A DNA stretch of 64,000 nucleotides, taken from NCBI GenBank assembly GCA_001839685.1, contig MLAK01000629.1:1-64000 (forward strand), in the 5' to 3' direction. Positions 10,401-19,991 of the stretch are shown piece by piece; the first letter of the stretch is position 1, and every line of letters starts with the position of its first letter. A model generated the notes under the pieces. It saw nothing but the letters and a program-made list of their open reading frames with translations, searched no databases and was not told where the DNA came from. The stretch comes from Tritrichomonas foetus. Lineage: Eukaryota; Parabasalia; Tritrichomonadida; Tritrichomonadidae. A program made the translations under genes and the position numbers.

Positions 10401-10715
10401 GAAAATTCAAAAAAGAAAACTATTTCAATTGCAGTTGGTGTTTCAGTTTCAATATTTATAATTATTCTCATAATTATTGTTATTATAATCATTTATCGAA
10501 AGAAGAAAAATAATTCAACAACAAATGAAAGTAACTTAGAATTTGAAATGGATGAAAATGAAATTGAACAGGAAACAAATGCTACAATGAGTTCTAGATA
10601 TTCACTAACATTAACATCGGTTCGATCAACAATTACAACACAAGAAAATCCATTATTTACAGAAGCATTTATGAAATCTGAGCTTGATGGCGATTGTTTT
10701 GAAGAATCAATGTAG
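7437..10715 (+). CDS. Pmp-like protein, C-terminal fragment with TM helix
   Basis: 1,092 codons counted from the first ATG after the mariner; the open frame itself extends upstream into the transposon end. It continues the Asn/Cys-rich beta-helix repeats with GGA motifs (GKYGGGSLTL, GNGGALEI, YRGGAIYLEN). It contains a Lys/Glu- and Thr-rich low-complexity stretch around 9015-9090. A stalk follows, then one transmembrane helix near the C terminus (about 10425-10497, AVGVSVSIFIIILIIIVIII) with basic stop-transfer residues YRKKKNN. The cytoplasmic tail is about 70 residues, acidic, Ser/Thr-rich and ends EESM. Removing exactly 6146-7431 while keeping both TA copies would bring this frame into phase with the upstream fragment. 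Confidence 0.8.
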   Translation: MFQILVGGKPIENSKYHFNNCNFSLNIECPISLFCNPEFHFEGCYFIGNYQEYCGILYVKTNKNIYFQSCYFESNNAIQGGCSIFIEQGHLLNLTNCSFIKENSNQRHLFNLENCNFKSNIGHYIVYLNIFECEFEDEYQRHDYYYCNFTHNDFSFNYGHCILIDTPFDLFIEDCSFINNSCNNLLLDSSFKENKEIEEEENISYCLYILNCSIFEFKRNEFHNNSCNLLFISNNEEIQICQCKFMSNSLKMKDTNESNQILINHYNYYSKQYSKQSSKQSSYQHSYQKYLPLIEKEYSFISIHNQNHSCNTYFQDNEFYDNIIEGNNQFLTINVKSELIIENCYIDSSFSIEKEISIFINQSTTTRIENTTISNTLKYQPNQKSQLIHISSLTDHLILKTFNISDILNIYSIFVETSSITYENSVIENSGGLFICSLNDKTIKPENTYKQEYSIQLENLSFYQSYHGIIYRPVDLNHLKETDIHLSNIIFDNISVCALCLYTSNDLTLNTLTFRECHRYSRTPSTEDKEEKEDKEEKETTTTTTTTNKQSTSFDFSSSTTNSQTKSQINSDIYSMNERLTILDLKVEEGIGTKITFEECHFTNNKYFIQYFEEEETNEKQENGKSKDYSKIEHFGGVGFSIKYFEQESEKDHQLKSALSSISKSKSKSNEKSKEKGKVSFIDCQFLSNYGKYGGGSLTLNCSQTIFELRTCQFISNQCEEGNGGALEIINGHQNINQNIEQIQKDINNQKSQEESLKETLLIENCKFEMNKAGYRGGAIYLENYIPIELLSNHFLNNSAEESCSFYLICYSEAKLENNNFTQVFENQNQVLIMNEGSKKIFISNCMFTYIQPSTPQLHLYGKTSSEYIFSNNDFSYFFNIKRIDQHIYTSFSGSIRFEGGDCFDTREPIIFSDLENVYVNHQTTSTNGKCQYPSIVDDILEKVLPDATPSMSFDNRTFFPEDEETFVNISSNDSNSTNDDEPNANEKENSKKKTISIAVGVSVSIFIIILIIIVIIIIYRKKKNNSTTNESNLEFEMDENEIEQETNATMSSRYSLTLTSVRSTITTQENPLFTEAFMKSELDGDCFEESM

Positions 10716-11039
10716 GCGAAAGACCTTGTTTAATTATAATTGATTATAACTAATTATAAATATTTATTAATTTTGCGGGATAACTAAGTTTTATTTTATT
10801 AATTTAATTTATAATTCTTTTATAGTAAAAAAATGATCAATCTTCGAAATTTGTTTTTTAATTTTCTTTCTTTCCTTTTTGGTATGATTTTACATTTCTG
10901 AAATTAATTATTGCGAATTTCACAGGAAGATAATAATGATATATCACTAATGTAATGATAAGATGCAATGAATTCAATAAAAAAGTATAATTTGGACAGT
11001 TATAATTTACTAATTCAAACATTATACCAGTATATACAT
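10716..11039. other. Intergenic between convergent genes
   Basis: AT-rich 3' region shared by the plus-strand Pmp-like gene and the minus-strand CK1 gene. No coding frame or RNA gene is seen. Confidence 0.5.
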
Positions 11040-12758
11040 TTAATAATAATTATTAATCTTTTTGAATCTAGCAGGAATTTGCGACTTATTATAATTGTCA
11101 TGCTGCATCTGTAGCATTATTGATGTTGGCATTTTTGGAGCAGGACTCATTGAAAGCTTTTTTCGTGCATTTCTTACATAATTATAAGAAACATTGACAG
11201 GAAAAACTTGAATATTTGTAGAATTTCTATTATTAGAATTTGATGAATGATTTAATTTTGGCAAAGCTTGATTATTATCATCTGCATAATTATTTGTGTC
11301 ATTATTACTATTCATTCCAGAATGTAATCTTGAATTTCTATTCACATACAAATTTTTACTGGTATTTCTTCCATTCAAAATGTCAATCCAATCGTATTTA
11401 TAATCAAAAACAAAATTGTTTTTTATCATTAATTCATAAAACATTTTCCTATAACCTTCATAATCAGGTCTTTCTTCAAATTCGAGTTTATATAAAGAAG
11501 ATAAAAATGTTTCGAATTCTTTTGGAAGACCTTGACAAAGTTTTTCTGGAGAATATTCACACTTCATACTATAGATTTGTTTTCTGTTTTCTTTTGAAAG
11601 GGATTGCCATGGTAAATATCCTTTCAAAAAATAAATCAAAATATAAGCGATCGAAATTAAATCATCACGTCGTGAAATTTCGACACCAGAATGAACGTTA
11701 ACTGATGTATATCGAACTGTCCCAATAATTCCACCATAATTTGTTAATTTTGGAATATGAATATTCAATCCAGGATCATAGTATTGATTTGATAAACCAA
11801 AATCAATCAAATATATAATATGATTTAAATCATCCAAATTTTCAATATTTTCGACAACATCATTCTCTTTATTCTCATTTTCTTCTTCAATTTCATTATT
11901 ATTAACTTGATCAGACATGGAGTTGCTAATAGGATTACGGATAGAATTAATAGTGGAATTGTTTTGATGATTAATTTGTGGAATATGAGTTTGTGCAGGA
12001 ATATCAATTGGACATAAAAGTGCACGCGCTGTGTTTAAATTAAGGAGGCTATTTTGAGAACTATTGATTCTATTCTCATATATACTATTGTTTCTACTTC
12101 TTGGCGTTCTTCTGCATCTAGTTCCGCTTAAATCAAAACTATTGTTTAAATCATCAATCGAGTTATTATTCAGTAGATTATCACATAAAGTATTTGATCC
12201 TGAATTATTGTTGAAGTTACTCAAATTGCTGGATAAGTTGTTGCTCATGGAATTGCAATTTGAACAGTTGAAAGTGGAATTATCATCATATTTCTTTGTT
12301 TTTGATCGTCTGCTTTTGGAATATTTATGGAACATTCTTTTGAAGTTGGTTTTTACAAGGAAATTTTCGGGTTTTAAGTCCCTGTGAATGTAGTTTTTGC
12401 TGTGGAGAAGCTGCACGCGTGAGATCATCTGAATTGCTAGCATCAGAACAGTTTTCAGAGAAAACATGTAATCGCACCTCTTAAAAAGTGACTCCAAATT
12501 TGTCCCGAGGAGCTCCATCGCAATCACGTCTTCGCCGTCATTGCTGAGAAAACGTTTATAATATTTTGGGAATCCTACTTCACCCTTCATTCTTTTGAGA
12601 ACGGTCGCTTCAATATTCTGGGCATTGCCGTGAGATGATTTTTTTTCAATTTTGAGTGCGACCTTTTCGTTACTTTTTGTGTTGACTCCCTCATAAACAT
12701 CTCCAAAGGTGCCTCCGCCAATCCTCCTTTTGGCAAGAAAAATCCCATAGCGAGACAT
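11040..12758 (-). CDS. Casein kinase 1-like Ser/Thr protein kinase
   Basis: 572 codons; ATG at 12758 is directly followed by the kinase start. The CK1 glycine-rich loop is at residues ~10-20 (RRIGGGTFGDVYEG), the catalytic Lys in VALKIEKK, HRDLKPENFL at ~125-134, and DFG in IYLIDFGLSN at ~312. CK1-specific features are GTVRYTSVNVHSG in place of the APE motif and SRRDDLISIAYILIYF. A roughly 175-residue Asn/Ser-rich insertion separates the catalytic loop from DFG, which is unusual for CK1. The C-terminal tail is also Asn-rich. CK1 enzymes are cytosolic or nuclear signalling kinases; the substrate is unknown. The reverse complement just upstream reads TCATTTTCATG, which is weakly initiator-like. 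Confidence 0.93.
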   Translation of the reverse strand: MSRYGIFLAKRRIGGGTFGDVYEGVNTKSNEKVALKIEKKSSHGNAQNIEATVLKRMKGEVGFPKYYKRFLSNDGEDVIAMELLGTNLESLFKRCDYMFSLKTVLMLAIQMISRVQLLHSKNYIHRDLKPENFLVKTNFKRMFHKYSKSRRSKTKKYDDNSTFNCSNCNSMSNNLSSNLSNFNNNSGSNTLCDNLLNNNSIDDLNNSFDLSGTRCRRTPRSRNNSIYENRINSSQNSLLNLNTARALLCPIDIPAQTHIPQINHQNNSTINSIRNPISNSMSDQVNNNEIEEENENKENDVVENIENLDDLNHIIYLIDFGLSNQYYDPGLNIHIPKLTNYGGIIGTVRYTSVNVHSGVEISRRDDLISIAYILIYFLKGYLPWQSLSKENRKQIYSMKCEYSPEKLCQGLPKEFETFLSSLYKLEFEERPDYEGYRKMFYELMIKNNFVFDYKYDWIDILNGRNTSKNLYVNRNSRLHSGMNSNNDTNNYADDNNQALPKLNHSSNSNNRNSTNIQVFPVNVSYNYVRNARKKLSMSPAPKMPTSIMLQMQHDNYNKSQIPARFKKINNYY

Positions 12759-13221
12759 GAAAATGATATATAGAATTTTTGAGTTTTTGTGAAGATAAAA
12801 ATATTTTTTCGCTTCTCAAATTTGAGAGATCTATTGAAAATATATGATCTTTTAAGATTATATTTGGTTATTAATTGTATTTGAAACGAACGATTTATTT
12901 TCAAAAAGTTATATTATAAAAATGAATTCTGAAATCATTTTCTAATTTCCGCCTCTCATCTATTATATGATACATTACATTTTGTTAGAAACTCTTAAAT
13001 TTAACATATTGATTCAATTTATATAATATTTGAAACTTAATAATGAAAAAAGTGTAAGATATAAGAGAAAATCAATGGAAAGGCTGATTTAATGTTATTG
13101 GTCAAATTGTTGTATCGTCTGTTAAGTTCCTCTTATTCATGACTTTTCTGGAAAATTAGTTTTTGAAAGAATTTTATCTTGTCGGTTAAACTTTTTTATA
13201 GAAAATCAATTATTATTTGAT
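12759..13221. promoter_or_regulatory. Divergent intergenic region
   Basis: 462 bp between the start codons of the minus-strand CK1 gene and the plus-strand Ubl/RRM gene. Promoters for both must lie here. It is AT-rich, with no strong consensus element apart from the weak initiator-like sequence next to the CK1 ATG. Confidence 0.4.
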
Positions 13222-15102
13222 ATGAAGTTGAAGGTTTGCATAAAAGATGATGAAGAAATAAAATATCAATCAAACAAAGGAATTCCATTCGCTCAAGATG
13301 AAACGATAGGTGAATTTCTTAATAAAGCCAAAGGTGTCATTGGCGTCAGCACTTTTTCTGATGTTGATTTCACAATCAACGGTGAAATCCCAGAAAGGTC
13401 GCTTTTATTGTCAACTTTAAATATAAAATCTGATGAGGTTCTCCAATTGAATATAGTTCGTCCAATTGAGATGAACATTGATTTTACAACCAATATTTTT
13501 CACATCAAAGTTTTTGATAAAATTCCATTAATTAATTCACTAATGAGGTCAAAATTCTTTTTCAGAGGCAGCATTGAAAAAAGTCGATTTTCTTGTGATG
13601 GCACTGAAATTGATATTTCAATGACGCCCAAACAACTCGGTCTTGGAATGAATACGACTATTAAAGTTGATGTTCCAATTCCAAATTTAAGTCAACAAAA
13701 TTCTCAAATTTCCCTATCAAACTCACAAATAACAAACTCCACGTGTGATGTTCCCGACCATCAAAATTCATCAATTTCATCAATAAAAGGAAGCTATCTT
13801 GAATCAAGTACAGAATTCCAGGAAACACTGGGAAATTCTCAACAAACATATAGTCAAAATCAACAACAAGAAAATAATCAATTATTTGATATAAAAAACA
13901 ATAGAAATTTAAATTTAAAAAGAAAAGAAACAGAAAAAATTAAAAATCATACTTTTTTATTCGCTAAAGCTGAAGATAAACTTAATTCATCAAATAACTC
14001 TTTTAGATTTTCACAAGAACATCATCCAAAATTGGATCCAGCAATGACTAAGTTGTTTGCTGACAATCAAACAACATTGTTTTCTTCATCTTCACAACAA
14101 TTCCCTTCATCTTCTAATACATTATCATCTCTATCTTTACAACAAAATTCAAATGAACTTAATAAAAAAAACAATCTCATAAAGCCAACTACTGAACAGG
14201 GAATAGATAAAGAAAAAAGAAACAATAAAATTGGAATTTCTAAACATAAGGGTTTCCTTGAAACTCTTTCGTCTCATGAAGAACCAATTGGTGTTCCTGA
14301 AGCTAATTCTACAAATCTACCTAAAACACTTCATTTTTTGGAGCAGAAAAATGAAACGGAATTAAATGGGAATGAAATGTCTAATTGTTTGTTCGCAGAT
14401 CAAAATTCGAATTGTAGTTTGAATGCAAAGTCTGGAAATGAAACAATTAATTTCAGTGATATCAGCCGAAATGATAGTAGTGTTCTTGCATCTGATTCAT
14501 TTTCAAAGATTCTTGGTGCTGATGCACAAGATACAAATGATTTTGAACTTCCTTCCTCTATGAATTCCCAACGTTATTCACAAGCAAGTACGAAACGATT
14601 TTTTGTGAAGGATTTAACTGGACTTGAGATCATGTCTGAAGTTCCAAATAAATCCACAGTTGGTGATTTAGTTAAATCTTCATGCCAAAGGTTTGGATTT
14701 TCAAGATTTGGCGTATACGCTATTTCTGAAAATGGAAAGAAAATTGATGATTTTGAATCATTGGAATTTTTCCAAAAAGATTCTCATTTTTCTCTTGCAA
14801 CTCACAAAGGGATACAGAAGCGGTTTGATGTTTTAGTGTGTCGTGTTCCTTACCAAATGACAACTGAACAACTTCGAGCACTATTTGAAAGATATGGTGA
14901 AGTTGAAAATGTGAATTTATTCAAAAACAGAGATGGTGTTTCAAAGGGAATAGCAAGAGTTTCTTACAAAAAAGAAAATGATGCGAAAAAAGCTATTGAC
15001 GATTTAAGAAATTTGTCTTTTCCTTTTGATCGAATAAAACATTTTCTTCGCGTTTTGCGTCCTGAAAGACCCTACGCATCAGCAACAGCAGATGAATACT
15101 AA
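13222..15102 (+). CDS. Ubiquitin-like domains plus RRM protein
   Basis: 626 codons from the ATG at 13222. Residues ~1-78 and ~84-152 look like two consecutive ubiquitin/SUMO-like folds; the second has the SUMO-like phrase SCDGTEIDISMTPKQLGLG. A long Ser/Asn/Gln-rich linker follows (~155-450). A third possible ubiquitin-like segment lies at ~453-525 (FFVKDLTGLEIMSEVPNKST). The C terminus (~529-616) is an RNA-recognition motif: DVLVCRVPYQMTTEQLRALF as RNP2 and following helix, then the RNP1-like SKGIARVSYKKENDAKKAI. Such a protein could link RNA binding to ubiquitin-like interactions, for example in mRNA processing; this is inference. The RRM call is fairly secure, the ubiquitin-like calls less so. 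Confidence 0.8.
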   Translation: MKLKVCIKDDEEIKYQSNKGIPFAQDETIGEFLNKAKGVIGVSTFSDVDFTINGEIPERSLLLSTLNIKSDEVLQLNIVRPIEMNIDFTTNIFHIKVFDKIPLINSLMRSKFFFRGSIEKSRFSCDGTEIDISMTPKQLGLGMNTTIKVDVPIPNLSQQNSQISLSNSQITNSTCDVPDHQNSSISSIKGSYLESSTEFQETLGNSQQTYSQNQQQENNQLFDIKNNRNLNLKRKETEKIKNHTFLFAKAEDKLNSSNNSFRFSQEHHPKLDPAMTKLFADNQTTLFSSSSQQFPSSSNTLSSLSLQQNSNELNKKNNLIKPTTEQGIDKEKRNNKIGISKHKGFLETLSSHEEPIGVPEANSTNLPKTLHFLEQKNETELNGNEMSNCLFADQNSNCSLNAKSGNETINFSDISRNDSSVLASDSFSKILGADAQDTNDFELPSSMNSQRYSQASTKRFFVKDLTGLEIMSEVPNKSTVGDLVKSSCQRFGFSRFGVYAISENGKKIDDFESLEFFQKDSHFSLATHKGIQKRFDVLVCRVPYQMTTEQLRALFERYGEVENVNLFKNRDGVSKGIARVSYKKENDAKKAIDDLRNLSFPFDRIKHFLRVLRPERPYASATADEY

Positions 15103-15320
15103 AGCCTTAATATATATATCTGGTGAAATGAAAAAGAAAAAAAAGGAAACAAAAAAAAATGTGTTTTATAAAAGTTATTTGAAAAAAAATTGAAGATTAT
15201 CTTTATATTATCACATCCATATATTTTTTACTTATATAATTTATTATTAATATAATTTATTACTTATACATCAGAGTATCTATTTTTCTATAAAATAAAT
15301 AACAAAAATTCAGATTGCAT

Positions 15321-17798
15321 TTATAAAGATGATCTTCGAATAAGTGGAATGTTAAATGCATCTGCAATTTCATCGTCAACAACTTGTTTGTTGTTGTTGT
15401 AGTGATTGTTATGAAAGTTACACGCTTTCATAACAATGTTTCTTCTTCTTTCTTTCGCGTTGTTTTTTCTTCTCATTTTTATCTCTTGTGCCTTATTTGA
15501 ATTACTTCGATTCTTTTTCGAATTATTTTCACTAACAAAAGCAGTTTTGTTTGATTTTGAGTCCAATAAACAAGACTTTCTGTTGTTAATGATTTTCCGA
15601 TTTTCTTTTTGATTTTCTTTGTTTGCTTGATCCAAATTTTCAGTAAATTTTGAAACGAGTTGAATAAGCAAAGCTGGATTTCCAATATCAGCGAGCTCTT
15701 CTTCACCAGAAAATGCTTTTATTGTTGATTTAAATTTCTGGTCAATTTCTAACAATTTTGAGTGTGATTCTTTTTTCATTGGTGAAAATCTGGCCATTAA
15801 CGCATCAAATTTTTCATGGAGAGAGTAATCAACTTTTTCTAAGGATGAAATTGATGTGACGGTTAGTGATAGTTCATTCAAGCTTTTTTCTACTTCATCA
15901 AGCTGCAATAAAATTCCATTAAAATCTAGTTTTTTAGACGAATTTATGACATCCTCCATATCTCTGTTAAGTTCAGAAATATTGTCATCACCTAAAATTT
16001 GAGCGAGGTAATTCAAAAGTGTGAATTTTGATTTATTCGATGATCGAACATCATTTAATTTACTTAGAATTGAAATATCAAAACCATAAGCACCTCCACG
16101 TGATGTCCCGCCGTTCAAAATATTTCCAATGGCTAAAATTCCTGACAGTGCTTTCAAAAAGTTCTCAGAATTTTTTATATGGTCGATGGAATTCAAAATT
16201 GAATTCAAATTCGATAAGATCGAATTGAATATTTCTGGTGAAGTCAACTCGACAATCATAAGCATGAGTCGCGACTTATAATTCGGAATCTTAAGAATAT
16301 TTGCAAAGAATTGCTCGCAAGTTCCTAGTTTCTCAAAATCGCCTCTAAATTCATTGATTTGCTTTCGATCGTCGTCAGATGGAGCAGTTTTAAGGAGAAG
16401 CCGAAGCTGATCTTCACTAAAAGCGTTAGAATTCATATCTTTTATGTTTTTGGAAATCTCTTCATGGGGCATTTTCAAGCCTGACAGTAGGATTCCAACT
16501 TGTTTGGCCTTTTCTTGGTCAATTAGTTGAACTTTTTGAGATTTCTTTGAAAAAGTTGCATTGGATTGAATAGGAGGTCTTTGTGAAAAAAGGTAAGCTA
16601 GTTCTTTTGTGTCGATTTCAAAGGTGTATTCATTGTTCAGCCAAATGGTGCCATCAAGCTTAGCCTCCCGAATTTTTGTCCAAAATAAGGATTTCGTTTT
16701 CTGCGGTGGCGGTTTATTCATTTTTGGAGGGAATTTTGGAGCCATTTGTGGTGGGGGTGGAGGAGGTGGAGGTGGCGGTGGTGGTGCAGCACATGGACAA
16801 GTTTGGACTTCAATTTGTTGAGGTAAGGTTTGTGGTTCGAAAAAGGACTGAGATGAATTTTTTTCTTCTTTTTGTTGATCTTCCGATAATTTTGTGGGAA
16901 CTTCTTCTTTTGGAACTTTTTGTAGTTGCTGATGATTGAAGACTAAGAAGTTTGAAGTAAGAGTAAGGTTTGGTGAATGATTCATCGAAATTTGTGGAAT
17001 ATTCAATTCATTTTGGTTTTCACTTAAAATCAGTGAATTTGGCTGATAATATGGGCCATTAGCATTATTATTAATATTGAATAGTTTAAAATCATTGAGA
17101 GTAATTGTTGAGTTGAGGGAATCGAAATTGAGTGAATCAGAAAAAATTGATATTTGACTATCACAATTCTGATCAATAATTTCGATTTGAAGTGAGTTCA
17201 TCAAAACATTTCGATTGATTTTGTTAAAAAATGGATAATTGAAGGAAACTTCTGTCTGTCCTGAAATGGGGAAATTATTTCGCCAAAGATTATCGGTTAA
17301 CTGATTTATTTCAATGCTATTTGAATTTTTCAAAAGGACCAATTTGACATTTTTACATTCAATTGGACTTTTTTCGCTTTGAAGTTCGATGAAATCGATA
17401 TCGGCATCAGATTCACTGCCTCCAACTGTTTCTGCATTTTGGTTGAATGAATGAAGGAGCTTTGATTCCAAATCGGAGATCAAAGTTGCATCCAATTCGG
17501 GAATTTCATTGGCACACACTTTGTCCGGCCAAATATCAATTGACATTTCGGCTATCGTCATCGATATTGACTTTTTGTGTGAAAATTCAACATTGAAAAG
17601 ACTGACACGCCAACTTTTTGAGAAATCGAGCCAAAATCCCGCGAAATTGATCGAGAAGATTCCAATCTGTGGGAAATAAGACTGTATTCGCGACGTGATT
17701 CTCCTCTTTATGACAAGCATCATGAAAACATGAAACAGTTGGTAAATCGCAGCGAGGACAAGAGAAAGGACAAGGAAGGTGGCAACTATCGTGAACAT
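15321..17798 (-). CDS. Membrane-anchored formin (FH1-FH2)
   Basis: 825 codons, ATG at 17798. Residues ~5-30 (TIVATFLVLSLVLAAIYQLF) are a transmembrane or signal-anchor segment. Next is a beta-rich stretch to ~100, then a region of unknown fold rich in Asn and Ser. The FH1 part is a run of about 12 Pro after APPPP at ~336-350, for profilin-actin binding. The FH2 actin-nucleating domain runs from ~370 (KTKSLFWTKI) to ~720 and includes GNILNGGTSRGGAYGF, the conserved FH2 core motif. The tail is basic (RRKNNAKERRRNIVMKA). Formins nucleate and elongate unbranched actin filaments; the N terminus suggests this one works at a membrane, as plant class I formins do. The genes on both sides are unrelated. 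Confidence 0.93.
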   Translation of the reverse strand: MFTIVATFLVLSLVLAAIYQLFHVFMMLVIKRRITSRIQSYFPQIGIFSINFAGFWLDFSKSWRVSLFNVEFSHKKSISMTIAEMSIDIWPDKVCANEIPELDATLISDLESKLLHSFNQNAETVGGSESDADIDFIELQSEKSPIECKNVKLVLLKNSNSIEINQLTDNLWRNNFPISGQTEVSFNYPFFNKINRNVLMNSLQIEIIDQNCDSQISIFSDSLNFDSLNSTITLNDFKLFNINNNANGPYYQPNSLILSENQNELNIPQISMNHSPNLTLTSNFLVFNHQQLQKVPKEEVPTKLSEDQQKEEKNSSQSFFEPQTLPQQIEVQTCPCAAPPPPPPPPPPPPQMAPKFPPKMNKPPPQKTKSLFWTKIREAKLDGTIWLNNEYTFEIDTKELAYLFSQRPPIQSNATFSKKSQKVQLIDQEKAKQVGILLSGLKMPHEEISKNIKDMNSNAFSEDQLRLLLKTAPSDDDRKQINEFRGDFEKLGTCEQFFANILKIPNYKSRLMLMIVELTSPEIFNSILSNLNSILNSIDHIKNSENFLKALSGILAIGNILNGGTSRGGAYGFDISILSKLNDVRSSNKSKFTLLNYLAQILGDDNISELNRDMEDVINSSKKLDFNGILLQLDEVEKSLNELSLTVTSISSLEKVDYSLHEKFDALMARFSPMKKESHSKLLEIDQKFKSTIKAFSGEEELADIGNPALLIQLVSKFTENLDQANKENQKENRKIINNRKSCLLDSKSNKTAFVSENNSKKNRSNSNKAQEIKMRRKNNAKERRRNIVMKACNFHNNHYNNNKQVVDDEIADAFNIPLIRRSSL

Positions 17799-17954
17799 TT
17801 TGGATTTCTAAAATTGAATACTCATTCAAATTCTTAAATCCGCTTCAAATCTCCTTTCAAAATATCATCAGAAAAATTCAAATGTTGCTTCAAATGAAAT
17901 TTCACTCAAATTTCTAAAGATACTTTCAAAAAGTTGGGGATTTAAACTTTTTCA

Positions 17955-19051
17955 AGATGTATACAAACCAAATAGTCTTAACGTACGAAATCACTAAAAT
18001 GATCCTTATCATCAGTATTACTTAATACCATCAGTCAAAAATCAAAACCCAAATAGCTAAAAGAATGACGAAAATTTCCCTTATCGCAAACTTCGCAAAT
18101 GGCCGAATTCAAAAATATTTCGAAAATGATTCTGAAGAAGCTATTGTTTCAGTTTTCGGGTGAACAGCTTTCAGTCAATTGTTAAATCTATTTTTTATAG
18201 TTATGAGCCATATTTATTCATAGTTTTGAAATTTTGCAACAATTAAACCGAAAAAAGAGCGATTTTGGAGAAAGCCTAAAAAAAAATTGTGAGAAGCTTT
18301 TTTTCCAAGAATCACAAAGATTATAATACTGCTTCCCATAATTCTATTTACACTTCTTCTATCGATTTTTAATTAAAAATCGCGAAAATTTTGATAGTTT
18401 TAACTCAGTGATGTTGAATTAATTCAATTTCCATTTGACAAATATGAATGTATTGAAATCTTTTCTGTCATAAAATTTTAGTATATGAAGAAAATAGACT
18501 GGCAGTCCTCAACAGCACATTCTCAAGCAGGGATACAGATACAACGATTGAAAGACCAAATCAAGAAAAATGGAATCCAATATGTTTTTTTCCAGACTCG
18601 ATGCCAAGTGAATTTTCTGATGACTCGCCATTTAGATGGCAAAACATTCGTAATCTTCTCATTGATGCCTAAATTTTTTTTATTTATATCAAAATTATTA
18701 ATATTTTTTTTATACTTCATTTTTGTATTTTGGAAAACATTATAATTTTCGATGGAGGGTCATATGATAATAAAAAGCACGATTTATGATAAGAAATAAT
18801 CAAGATATTAATGCTATAAAATCACTTTTTATCTCAATAATTCTCAGAAATTTCTGTGGGGTTTATTTTTTTCTCACAATTTTTTTTTTGGATTTGGTTT
18901 TCTCTGTATCTTGATTATTAAATTATAATATTTATATATTATTAATAGGATTACAATTAAATAATATTTAGATGACNATAATATCAACAATTATNNATTT
19001 NNATCTCTCAATNGTCTTCTACATCTAGAGCTAGTTAGTTTGTATACATCT
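17955..19051 (+). mobile_element. 1.1-kb TIR element, copy B
   Basis: 1,097 bp, nearly identical to copy A over its whole length. It is flanked by the 8-bp target duplication CTTTTTCA (17947-17954 and 19052-19059). It carries the same two small reading frames, with the first ending in TGA at 18161-18163. Six undetermined bases (18977, 18995-18996, 19001-19002, 19013) lie near the right end, as expected when reads from repeat copies conflict. Confidence 0.93.
18485..18745 (+). CDS. Small ORF 2 inside TIR element B
   Basis: 86 codons, almost identical to the frame at 1012-1272, with CQ changed to CR and Ile changed to Val at two positions. The same comments apply: it is probably a frameshifted remnant without a known domain. 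Confidence 0.25.
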   Translation: MKKIDWQSSTAHSQAGIQIQRLKDQIKKNGIQYVFFQTRCQVNFLMTRHLDGKTFVIFSLMPKFFLFISKLLIFFLYFIFVFWKTL

Positions 19052-19059
19052 CTTTTTCA

Positions 19060-19984
19060 TGAGTATGTTTCTGAGAAATTTTTTCCATCCAAATGTAGTG
19101 GTTGAAATATGAATAATCATAATTTCACAGTTTAATAACTTTATTTGAAGAATGAAACAAAAAAGATACTTGTATTTTTTTTTTTTTTTTTTTTGAATTC
19201 AATTTCTGAAAATCTTTTATCAAAAAGTTTTAAACGAAATCTTATATCAAAAAGTTTTCTCTAAAATCATGATTCATGATTTTGATGATTTTCCAAATTG
19301 AATAGGGTCTTCCTAGGTTAAATACAAAGAGTGTTCTTCCCGGCACCCATCTCAATTCTCACAATCATGTCTCAGAAAATTGAATATAAGGATAAAAAAA
19401 TTCTATTCCTATGACTCTACATTTTGAAATAAAAGTAAAAAAATTGAATTGAATTTAGATGACCTAAAGAGATGGGGTGAAGTCATAATCCTACGGACAA
19501 AGTGTGACCATCTAATTTTTCGTATATCAATATTATGATACACTTAAGTTAAAAACCAATTTTGGGGATTTTCTGGCGGTTGAAGTTGATAAAATAGAAA
19601 TATCATTGATATCATACAAAGTAATCTATGCATTAGATGTTTGAGACATTCACAAATCCAATGCATAGACCATATATTATTTTCTGAGATAAAACTTTCA
19701 TTATTAGCCTCAGACCAAGAGCCGGCTTAAAAATGGATGGCATATTTTCCCTGACTGAATATCCTTTCAAAAATTGATGGCATTTTACAATTTAGCCTAA
19801 TGACAAAAATTGACATACTTATGAAAAAATCGAGAATTCTAACTTTTTGAGTGCACATATGGATTTCCTATAATATCCTCGATTCTTTCATGCTTTTTTC
19901 TCTTTCTAGTGAATTTTCTTGAAAACATCTTCAGTTCACTTATGATATTTTTGAATTCGAATAGATTGACAATAAAAATTTTAT
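19060..19984. other. Intergenic with 20-nt poly-T
   Basis: AT-rich. A run of 20 T lies at 19175-19194. No sustained coding frame or RNA gene is seen. Confidence 0.45.
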
Positions 19985-19991
19985 TATAACA

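Larger units (their letters stand above)
1862..10715 (+). pseudogene. Pmp-like giant surface protein gene, broken
   Basis: Read as a whole, this is one gene for a type I membrane protein of roughly 2,500 residues. It has an N-terminal signal peptide, a very long ectodomain of repeated Asn/Cys-rich units with FxNCxF and GGAI motifs, one transmembrane helix and a short cytoplasmic tail. GGAI/FxxN repeats are the hallmark of chlamydial polymorphic outer-membrane proteins and of the Pmp-like surface proteins of Trichomonas; they fold as a right-handed beta helix. Two lesions are visible: a change of frame between about 2130 and 2187, and a complete mariner transposon inserted at 6145. Unless the lesions are assembly errors, this allele cannot make the full protein. 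The role of the intact form in surface adhesion is inferred from the family. Confidence 0.75.

Noticed and set aside
16609..16939. Plus-strand Gly-rich frames opposite the formin
   Set aside because: They are the antisense of the poly-proline FH1 codons.
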